The notes under the pieces: generated by a model
Seen by the model: only the letters and a program-made list of their open reading frames with translations
What the model was told of the DNA's origin: nothing
Databases searched by the model: none
Position numbers and translations under genes: made by a program
From: Clostridium moniliforme
Lineage (GTDB): Bacteria > Bacillota > Clostridia > Clostridiales > Clostridiaceae
Assembly (NCBI RefSeq): GCF_017873235.1
Contig: NZ_JAGGJZ010000002.1
Span: forward strand, 455,483-519,482
DNA: 64,000 bases
Direction: 5' to 3'
Shown here: positions 57,330-64,000 of the stretch, piece after piece
Layout of the letters: every line of letters starts with the position of its first letter
Position numbering within the stretch: the first letter of the stretch is position 1

Positions 57330-58580
57330 ATGAAAGGAAAAGCAAAAGGTACATTTATTTTTACATTTTGTACTATTGTAATTATACTTCTTGCAGTAGT
57401 ATGTTTTAGAGGTGTTAAAATAGGTGGATGGGAAGTTAAATCCTTTAATGAAACAATAACGAAAGGGCTTGATTTACAAGGTGGAGTTTCAGTATTATTA
57501 GGAATTCAAGATAAGGATGTAAGTCATGAAGACCTACAAAAGACAAAGGATTTAATCCAATTAAGAGTTAATAAACTTGGTGTTGCAGAAACAGTTGTTA
57601 CAACAGAAGGTAAAGATAGAATAAGAGTAGATATACCAGGAGAATATAATTCTCAAGGTATAGTTGATGCCTTAAGTAAAACTGGTGATCTTACATTTAA
57701 AGCGCCAAACGGAGATGTTATATTAACTGGTAAAGATGTTAAGAAAGCATCATCAGTGCTTGATCAGCAAACAAATAAACCTGTAGTTTCTCTTGAATTA
57801 AATGCTACAGGAACTAAAAAGTTTTCAGAAGCTACACAAAAATATTTAGGACAAAAAATATCAATAAATATGGATGGTCAACAGCTAACTAATCCTACTG
57901 TTCAAAGTCAAATAACTAATGGAGAAGCGGTAATAACTGGTATGAGCAGTGTTGATGAGGCTAAGAATATAGCAGGACTTATTAATTCAGGTGCACTTCC
58001 AGTTACAATAAAAGCACTTTCACAACAAACAGTTGGAGCACAGCTTGGAGAAACAGCATTACCTAATGCAATGAAAGCTGGAGTAATAGGTATTTCTTTA
58101 ATATTCATATTTATGATTATTTATTATAGAGTACCAGGATTTATAGCTAGTATAGCACTAACATTATATACTACTTTAGTTTTATTAGTATTTGTAGAAA
58201 TAGGAGCAACTCTTACACTTCCAGGAATAGCAGGATTCTTACTTACAATAGGTATGGCAGTTGATGCTAATGTTTTAATATTTGAAAGAATAAGGGAAGA
58301 ACTTAGAAATGGAGTTTCAGTAAAGGCAGCAGTTAAAAGAGGATTTGACAATGCACTTTCATCAATTGTTGATTCAAATGTTACAACAATAATTGCAGCT
58401 TTAGTTCTTTATTTTGTAGGTTCAGGATCTGTTAAAGGGTTTGCAATTACATTAATGATAGGTATAATTGTAAGTTTATTTACAGCACTTATTGTTACTA
58501 AATTCTTAATGAATCAAGCTTTAAATGCAGGATTATTAAATAAACCATCTTACTTTAGAGTGAAAGTGAAAAGGGGGTAA
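57330..58580 (+). CDS. secD: Protein translocase subunit SecD
   Basis: Proton-driven Sec accessory protein that pulls exported chains. Residue 1-30 membrane helix, an extracytoplasmic domain with TKGLDLQGGVSVLLGI, then five helices holding the conserved GIAGFLLTIGMAVDANVLIFERIREE. The start is ATG 57330 with GAAGGGGG upstream. The frame is open to 57234 but that stretch has no family match. 416 residues. secF follows five nt later. Confidence 0.95.
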   Translation: MKGKAKGTFIFTFCTIVIILLAVVCFRGVKIGGWEVKSFNETITKGLDLQGGVSVLLGIQDKDVSHEDLQKTKDLIQLRVNKLGVAETVVTTEGKDRIRVDIPGEYNSQGIVDALSKTGDLTFKAPNGDVILTGKDVKKASSVLDQQTNKPVVSLELNATGTKKFSEATQKYLGQKISINMDGQQLTNPTVQSQITNGEAVITGMSSVDEAKNIAGLINSGALPVTIKALSQQTVGAQLGETALPNAMKAGVIGISLIFIFMIIYYRVPGFIASIALTLYTTLVLLVFVEIGATLTLPGIAGFLLTIGMAVDANVLIFERIREELRNGVSVKAAVKRGFDNALSSIVDSNVTTIIAALVLYFVGSGSVKGFAITLMIGIIVSLFTALIVTKFLMNQALNAGLLNKPSYFRVKVKRG

Positions 58581-58584
58581 AGCT

Positions 58585-59454
58585 ATGCTAAAGATAATTG
58601 AGCACGCAAAAATATGGATTACTTTATCCCTTATAGTTATAGTTGTTGGATTAGGTTTCATGTTTACAAGAGGACTTAATTTCGGTATAGACTTTAAGGG
58701 AGGTACACAAGTAGTCTTTAACTTTGGTAAAGAATTTGATAAAACAGCAGTTGATAAGGTTGTTAAATCATATGCACCTAATGCGGTAACAAATACAGTT
58801 AATACAACTGAGTATGAAGTTAAATCAGCAAATTTAGATTCTCAAAAAGTTAATGAGATATTTAATACTTTCAAGAAAGATTATGGTTTAAGTGATAAAG
58901 CTATAGTTTCTCAAAATGAAATTGGAGCATCAATAGGAAAAGAACTTACTCAAAAAGCATTATTAGCTCTTGGAATAGCCTTTATATGTATGCTTATCTA
59001 TATAGCAATAAGATTTGAAATAAAATTTGGTATAGCAGCATTAACTGCATTATTTCATGATATTTTAATAACATTAAGCGTATATGCAATATTTAATATT
59101 ACAGTTAATTCACCATTTATTGCAGCAATACTTACTATTGTAGGATATTCAATAAATGATACTATAGTTATTTTTGATAGAATAAGAGAAAATTCAAAAT
59201 TTATGAGAAGAAGTACTCCAACAGAAATAGCAGATAAGAGTTTAACTCAAACTATGTCAAGATCAATAAATACTACTCTTACTACATTATTTACAATAGT
59301 TGCAGTTAATATTTTTGTTCCAACAGTTAGGGAATTTTCATTTCCACTTATAATTGGTATAGCAACTGGAGCATATTCATCAATATTTATAGCATCACCA
59401 ATGTGGGTTTGGCTTAAAAAAAGAGGAGCAAAAAAGAAGGTAGTAAGAGAATAA
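58585..59454 (+). CDS. secF: Protein translocase subunit SecF
   Basis: Partner of SecD. N-terminal helix, a small extracytoplasmic domain (GLNFGIDFKGGTQVVF), then five helices with the RND-like ILTIVGYSINDTIVIFDRIRE. 289 residues, normal. Starts four nt after secD with GGGGGTAAAG as ribosome site. Confidence 0.96.
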   Translation: MLKIIEHAKIWITLSLIVIVVGLGFMFTRGLNFGIDFKGGTQVVFNFGKEFDKTAVDKVVKSYAPNAVTNTVNTTEYEVKSANLDSQKVNEIFNTFKKDYGLSDKAIVSQNEIGASIGKELTQKALLALGIAFICMLIYIAIRFEIKFGIAALTALFHDILITLSVYAIFNITVNSPFIAAILTIVGYSINDTIVIFDRIRENSKFMRRSTPTEIADKSLTQTMSRSINTTLTTLFTIVAVNIFVPTVREFSFPLIIGIATGAYSSIFIASPMWVWLKKRGAKKKVVRE

Positions 59455-59476
59455 TTTTACTAAGTTAATAGAAAAA

Positions 59477-59521
59477 TAAAAAACCTTCAAAACTTTGTTT
59501 TGAAGGTTTTTAAGTTTTTTT
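59477..59521 (+). terminator. Terminator after secF
   Basis: AAAAAACCTTCAAAAC pairs with GTTTTGAAGGTTTTT, then AAGTTTTTTTC. Clear rho-independent structure. Confidence 0.9.
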
Positions 59522-59597
59522 CATAAATATTTGTCAAATTAACTGTTTTAAATTATAATATTATTGTTTTCTAATTTTATGGAGGAGATAGTAAGTG

Positions 59598-60455
59598 ATG
59601 CGTAAGTTTTGGGAGAGCATATATTGCCCTAATTACATAAAAGGATATAATCCCTTTATTTTAAAAGATATGAACAGATCTATTGAGCGTCTTGTTACTG
59701 CTATTAATAATAGGGAAAAAATCATTATATATGGAACAAACACTGTTGATGGTATTTGTGCAATTGCTTCCTTAAGCTTAGTGCTAAGATACTTAAATGC
59801 AGATGTAGAGTATTTAATACACGATGGATTGGAAGAATGTAAGAAAGTAGATTCATTTGATATAAAAACAAAGGTAGATTTTTTGGGTGGAGAAGTGCTT
59901 ATTACATTAGGATTAGATCTTCTTTCACAGGAAGAAGTAGAATTATGTGAAAGGCTTGGCATAGATTTAATTGTTCTTGAAAATAAAAAAACAGATGAAA
60001 AGAGAAACTATATATACATAAATCCTAGACAAAAAATTTGTCAGTATAGATATAAAAATTTATCTACTAGTGCTTTAACTTTCAAGTTAATGCAAGCAAT
60101 AGCTATTTATTACAATATGAAAAGTATTAATAAATACCTAGATTTAATTTTAATTGGAACAAAATGGGCAGGAGTATCTACTAATGGAGAAAATGCAGTC
60201 TTCTTAAAAGAAGGTAAGAAATTTTTAGATAATACAAATAATATTGGTCTTAGAGCAATAATTAAATTTAATGATATAGAAGAACTTGATGATAATAATA
60301 TAGAAAAGATGATAAATTTAATTACTCCAACTACAAGTGCTGTTGGAATGATTAATAATGCAAGAATTGTTTTAGAATTACTTACTACAAATGATGAAGA
60401 CAGAGCGGAACAAATATCAAAATACTTATATAATACAAAGATATGTCAAAAATAA
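59598..60455 (+). CDS. Degenerate RecJ/DHH-family protein
   Basis: A 285-residue protein that aligns by eye with the N-terminal DHH domain of RecJ: IIYGTNTVDGICAIASL in place of the YGDYDxDG motif, LGLDLLSQEEVELCERLGIDLIVLEN where DHH should end the block, INPRQKICQYRYKNLSTSALTFKL, and a final INNARIVLELLTTNDEDRAEQIS. The DxD metal ligands and the DHH triplet are missing, and so are the DHHA1 and OB domains. It should be catalytically dead but has an intact frame and a strong GGAGGAG site. It sits between secF and apt, the usual recJ position. Confidence 0.7.
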   Translation: MRKFWESIYCPNYIKGYNPFILKDMNRSIERLVTAINNREKIIIYGTNTVDGICAIASLSLVLRYLNADVEYLIHDGLEECKKVDSFDIKTKVDFLGGEVLITLGLDLLSQEEVELCERLGIDLIVLENKKTDEKRNYIYINPRQKICQYRYKNLSTSALTFKLMQAIAIYYNMKSINKYLDLILIGTKWAGVSTNGENAVFLKEGKKFLDNTNNIGLRAIIKFNDIEELDDNNIEKMINLITPTTSAVGMINNARIVLELLTTNDEDRAEQISKYLYNTKICQK

Positions 60456-60500
60456 AAAATAATCATTATTTAAAATTCTTAAAATATTGGAGGAATTAAT

Positions 60501-61019
60501 ATGGATTTAAAAGATAAGATAAGAGTAGTTGAAAATTTTCCAAAAGAAGGAATAAGCTTTAAAGATATAACTACACTAATAGGAGAGGGAGAAGGATTAA
60601 GAGAATCTGTTAACCAAATTGTTGAAAATTTAAAGGATAAAAATGTTGATGTTGTAGTTGGTCCAGAAGCTAGAGGATTTATATTTGGTGTTCCAGTTGC
60701 TTATGCATTAGGCGTAGGTTTTATTCCAGTTAGAAAACCAGGTAAATTACCAGGAGAAACTATATCAATAGCTTATGATTTAGAATATGGTACAGATAAT
60801 TTAGAGTTACACAAAGGTGCTATAAAAAAAGGACAAAGAGTTGCAATAGTTGATGATTTATTAGCAACAGGTGGAACTATAGAAGCAGTTGCTAAGTTAG
60901 TAGAATTAGCTGGCGGAGAAGTTGTATCATTAGATTTTGTTATTGAACTTACAGACTTAAATGGAAGAGATAAACTAAAAGGGTATGACGTTAATTCTCT
61001 AACAAAATACAATATTTAA
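60501..61019 (+). CDS. apt: Adenine phosphoribosyltransferase
   Basis: Salvages adenine to AMP with PRPP. Motifs: [20 protein letters not shown] at the start, [28 protein letters not shown] and the PRPP loop [14 protein letters not shown]. 172 residues, normal. ATG follows TTGGAGGA. It lies between the RecJ-like gene and rel, the standard recJ-apt-relA order. Confidence 0.97.
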   Translation: MDLKDKIRVVENFPKEGISFKDITTLIGEGEGLRESVNQIVENLKDKNVDVVVGPEARGFIFGVPVAYALGVGFIPVRKPGKLPGETISIAYDLEYGTDNLELHKGAIKKGQRVAIVDDLLATGGTIEAVAKLVELAGGEVVSLDFVIELTDLNGRDKLKGYDVNSLTKYNI

Positions 61020-61059
61020 AATTATTGAAAATGATTTGACAATATTATATAATATTAGA

Positions 61060-61092
61060 TAATGGCTGGTTAAAAAACCAGCCTTTGATTTT
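61060..61092 (+). terminator. Terminator after apt
   Basis: AATGGCTGGTT pairs with AACCAGCCTT (loop AAAA), then TGATTTT. It may only attenuate since rel follows closely. Confidence 0.75.
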
Positions 61093-61135
61093 AGTAATTA
61101 TAGTTTTAAAACTATTTTAAGGGAGCGTAATCCTA

Positions 61136-63325
61136 ATGATAGAAGATTTAATTAAACTTATAAAAGAAAATTGTAACAATGTTGACATTGAAATAATTAA
61201 AAAAGCCTATAATTTGGCAAAAGAAGCTCATAAAAACCAAAGTAGAGAATCAGGAGAGCCTTATATAACACATCCAATTGATGTGGCTTGTATTTTAGCT
61301 GAACTTGGAATGGATACTAGTACAATTGCAGCAGGACTTTTACATGATGTAATCGAAGATACAGATTATACATATGAAGATATAGCAAGAGAATTTAATG
61401 ATGAAATTGCAAATCTAGTAGAAGGTGTAACTAAACTTGGTAAAATAAAATACAAAACAAAGGAAGAACAGCAGGCTGATAATGTTAGAAAAATGCTTCT
61501 TGCAATGGCAAAGGATATTAGAGTAATTATTATAAAATTAGCTGATAGACTTCATAATTTGAGAACATTAAAGTTTATGAAGAAAGAAAAGCAAAAGGAA
61601 AAAGCAAAGGAAACTTTAGATATCTATGCACCTCTTGCTCATAGGCTAGGTATGTCTAAAATAAAGTGGGAACTTGAAGACCTAGCTTTTAGATATTTAC
61701 ATGAAGAGGAATATTATGATTTAGTTTATAAAATTGCAGAAAAAAGAAGAGAGAGAGAAGAATATATTGCAGATGTTATAAAAGATTTGCATAAAAAGTT
61801 AGAGGACTCAGGTATAGATGCTGACATTGAAGGAAGACCAAAACATTTTTATAGTATATATAGAAAGATGGTAAAAAAACATAAAAGCATTGAGCAGATT
61901 TTTGACTTGACAGCTATAAGAATTTTAGTTGATTCAGTTAAAGACTGTTATGGTGTTCTTGGAATTGTTCATACAATATATAAACCTATTCCAGGAAGAT
62001 TTAAAGATTATATAGCAATGCCTAAGCCTAATATGTATCAATCTTTACATACAACAGTAATTGGACCGCAGGGAAAAACATTTGAAATCCAAATTAGAAC
62101 CTTTGAAATGCATAAAACTGCTGAATATGGTATAGCAGCTCATTGGAAGTATAAAGAAGGTACTGATGATGATAAAGGATTAGATTTTGAAACTAAACTT
62201 GCGTGGCTTAGAGATATATTAGAATGGCAAAAAGATACTTCAGATGCAGAGGAGTTTATAGAAGGATTTAAAATAGATCTTTTTTCAGATGAAGTATTTG
62301 TATTTACTCCAAAAGGTGTAGTTATTAATTTAGCTAGCGGTTCTACTCCAATTGATTTTGCTTATAGAATTCATACAGATATAGGAAATAGATGTGTTGG
62401 AGCAAAGGTAAATGGTAAGATAGTACCTTTGGATTATAAATTAAAAACTGGTGAAATAGTAGAGATAATAACTTCTAAGGTAGCTAAAGGTCCTAATATG
62501 GATTGGCTAAATATTGCTAAGAGCAATCAAGCAAAGAGCAAAATAAGGCAGTGGTTTAAAAGAGTTAAGAAGGAAGAAAACATTGATAAAGGTAAGGAGC
62601 TTTTAGAGAAGGAACTTAAAAAGCAATGTGTTACTTTTAGTGATATAGCTAAAGGTGATGTTTATGAAAAAATGCTTAAAAGATATAATATTCATCAGTT
62701 AGAAGATCTTTATGCAAACATAGGAATTGGAATGATAAGCCCATCAGCATTTGTAGCAAGACTTAAAGAAGATAATGCTGATGAAAAGGAAAAATATTCT
62801 AAAGAAACTGTAGAAAAAAATATTGAAGAACAGATACAAAAAAGCGAAAGAAGCGATAAAAATAAAGAAGAAAAAAATTATGGAATAACAGTTAAGGGAT
62901 TAAACAACATTATGGTTAGATTTGCTAAGTGTTGTAATCCAGTTCCAGGAGATGAGGTTTTAGGATACATAACTAAAGGAAGAGGAGTATCTATCCATAG
63001 GAAAGACTGTAGTAATTTAAAAACATTAATAGAAACAGAACCAGAAAAAATAGTTGAAGCTAGCTTTGGCAAGGCTAAAGGTTCAGGATATTTAGCTGAG
63101 ATTCAAATAAAAACAGAAGATAGAATGGGAATCTTATCTGAAATAATGATGACTATAAATGAGAAAGGATTGCCTCTTAATGGATTAAATGCAAATTCGG
63201 CTAAGGGAAATGTAGCTTTAATAAATGTAAAAGTTAAAATAAATTCAATTGAACAATTAAAAGAATTTATGAAAGCTATAAGAAAGATTAAAGGGGTATT
63301 GGACGTATATAGAATGAATAATTAA
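61136..63325 (+). CDS. rel: Bifunctional (p)ppGpp synthetase/hydrolase Rel
   Basis: Stringent-response enzyme, 729 residues. HD hydrolase domain (SGEPYITHPIDVACILAE, then LLHDVIEDT), synthetase domain (GRPKHFYSIYRKM and IAMPKPNMYQSLHTTV), TGS domain (DLFSDEVFVFTPKG) and a C-terminal ACT domain preceded by the CCNPVPGDE zinc-finger region. All parts are intact, so both activities are expected. ATG follows GGGAGCG. dtd follows 17 nt later. Confidence 0.97.
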   Translation: MIEDLIKLIKENCNNVDIEIIKKAYNLAKEAHKNQSRESGEPYITHPIDVACILAELGMDTSTIAAGLLHDVIEDTDYTYEDIAREFNDEIANLVEGVTKLGKIKYKTKEEQQADNVRKMLLAMAKDIRVIIIKLADRLHNLRTLKFMKKEKQKEKAKETLDIYAPLAHRLGMSKIKWELEDLAFRYLHEEEYYDLVYKIAEKRREREEYIADVIKDLHKKLEDSGIDADIEGRPKHFYSIYRKMVKKHKSIEQIFDLTAIRILVDSVKDCYGVLGIVHTIYKPIPGRFKDYIAMPKPNMYQSLHTTVIGPQGKTFEIQIRTFEMHKTAEYGIAAHWKYKEGTDDDKGLDFETKLAWLRDILEWQKDTSDAEEFIEGFKIDLFSDEVFVFTPKGVVINLASGSTPIDFAYRIHTDIGNRCVGAKVNGKIVPLDYKLKTGEIVEIITSKVAKGPNMDWLNIAKSNQAKSKIRQWFKRVKKEENIDKGKELLEKELKKQCVTFSDIAKGDVYEKMLKRYNIHQLEDLYANIGIGMISPSAFVARLKEDNADEKEKYSKETVEKNIEEQIQKSERSDKNKEEKNYGITVKGLNNIMVRFAKCCNPVPGDEVLGYITKGRGVSIHRKDCSNLKTLIETEPEKIVEASFGKAKGSGYLAEIQIKTEDRMGILSEIMMTINEKGLPLNGLNANSAKGNVALINVKVKINSIEQLKEFMKAIRKIKGVLDVYRMNN

Positions 63326-63342
63326 AAAAGGAAGTGTTCTGT

Positions 63343-63792
63343 TTGAGAGCTGTAGTACAGAGGGTTTCTTCCTCAAAGGTAACAATTAATGGGGAAGTAG
63401 TAGGAAAAATAAATTTAGGATTAAATGTTCTTATTGGAATTTCAAAAGAAGATACAATAGAGGATTTAAAGTATATAAAAGATAAAATAATAAATCTTAG
63501 AATTTTTGAAGATGAAAATGACAAGATGAATAAATCTTTATTAGATGTGAATGGAGAGATTTTAGCAATTTCCCAATTTACTTTGTATGGTGATTGTAGA
63601 AAAGGGAGAAGACCTAATTTTATGAATGCAAAAGGTGGAGAAGAAGCTAAAATTTTGTATGACAAATTTATAGAAATGTTAAAAGACACAAATTTAAAGG
63701 TTGAAACGGGAGAATTTGGTGCAGATATGAAAGTAGATATACAAAATGATGGACCCGTAACAATTTTACTTGATAGCTTTAAACAATTTTAA
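63343..63792 (+). CDS. dtd: D-aminoacyl-tRNA deacylase
   Basis: Removes D-amino acids and glycine mischarged on tRNA. Starts RAVVQRVSSSKVTING; SQFTLYGDCRKGRRPNF holds the substrate-binding SQF motif and NDGPVTILLD the cross-subunit Gly-cisPro motif. The start is TTG 63343, eight bases after AAGGAAG; an in-frame GTG three codons earlier overlaps that site. 149 residues, the family length. Follows rel as in many Firmicutes. Confidence 0.95.
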   Translation: MRAVVQRVSSSKVTINGEVVGKINLGLNVLIGISKEDTIEDLKYIKDKIINLRIFEDENDKMNKSLLDVNGEILAISQFTLYGDCRKGRRPNFMNAKGGEEAKILYDKFIEMLKDTNLKVETGEFGADMKVDIQNDGPVTILLDSFKQF

Positions 63793-63811
63793 TCTTAAAG
63801 GAGATGTTTTT

Positions 63812-64000
63812 ATGATAATAAAGACAATACCAGCAGGTATGTATGATGCAAACTGTTATATAGTAATTGATGAGGATACAAAGGAAGCTTGCATAATAGA
63901 TCCAGGTGGAGATGATGTAAGACTTGAAGGAATAATAAAGGATTTAGATGTAAAGCCAAAGTTTATTTTATTAACTCATGGACATTTAGATCATGTAGGA
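63812..64000 (+). CDS. MBL-fold hydrolase, 5' part
   Basis: The first 63 codons of a metallo-beta-lactamase-fold protein, cut by the window end. It starts MIIKTIPAGMYDANCYIV and reaches the metal motif LLTHGHLDHVG (HxHxDH). This is the glyoxalase II/YqgX type that usually follows rel-dtd in clostridia. ATG 63812 lies behind AAAGGAGATG. The reaction is not known. Confidence 0.85.
   Translation, partial: MIIKTIPAGMYDANCYIVIDEDTKEACIIDPGGDDVRLEGIIKDLDVKPKFILLTHGHLDHVG

Overview
The window is chromosomal DNA of a low-GC, spore-forming anaerobe, best placed in Clostridium sensu stricto (cluster I). The signs are very AT-rich coding sequence, strong AGGAGG-type ribosome binding sites, frequent TTG starts, several sporulation or germination genes, and a typical clostridial core gene order. 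The species cannot be fixed from the sequence alone. The tricistronic gerXA-gerXB-gerXC order and the sequence of the adenosine deaminase argue against simply calling it C. perfringens.

Layout. 1-6.0 kb: end of cdd, then era-recO, a UBA/DUF4342 gene, and a CcpN-like CBS regulator next to pyruvate phosphate dikinase. 6.0-13.3 kb: a CotS-like spore kinase-fold gene on the minus strand, then dgt, dnaG-rpoD (primase and housekeeping sigma), and trmK-nif3. 13.4-16 kb: RNase P RNA and the vitamin B6 synthase pair pdxS-pdxT. 16-25.4 kb: a secreted 3D-domain protein, a PrmA-like methyltransferase, a TraX-family membrane protein, a D-2-hydroxyacid dehydrogenase, a germinant receptor operon and a HAD phosphatase. 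25.4-28.1 kb: a tandem glycine riboswitch driving an AGCS amino-acid/sodium symporter, then acyP and ndk. 28.2-34 kb: a puuR-like regulator with potABCD, divergent from a GNAT fusion gene.

34-41.2 kb: YtxG/YtxH-like envelope proteins, a PepSY/YcdB-like gene broken by an in-frame stop, a second AGCS symporter, a class A penicillin-binding protein, yunB and hpt. 41.3-46.3 kb: an HflX GTPase carrying an N-terminal JAMM-motif domain, then a nucleotidyltransferase, a MocR-type regulator and yigZ. 46.4-52.6 kb: yebC, three tiny genes (two with a SASP-like core), an adenine riboswitch with adenosine deaminase, an amino-acid ABC transporter, and a bofC-like gene. 52.7-64 kb: ruvA-ruvB-queA-tgt, yajC, secD-secF, a catalytically degenerate RecJ-like gene, apt, rel, dtd and the start of an MBL-fold hydrolase.

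Most of the window is housekeeping and sporulation chromosome. I found no phage, IS element, CRISPR array or integrated mobile element. The most interesting items are regulatory RNAs with readable switching logic, mirrored operator repeats around the polyamine locus, a symmetric operator at the CcpN-like gene, the JAMM-HflX fusion, the GNAT/DJ-1-like fusion and the dead RecJ homologue. Many start codons below were set from the position of the ribosome binding site, so they are often shorter than the longest open frame.
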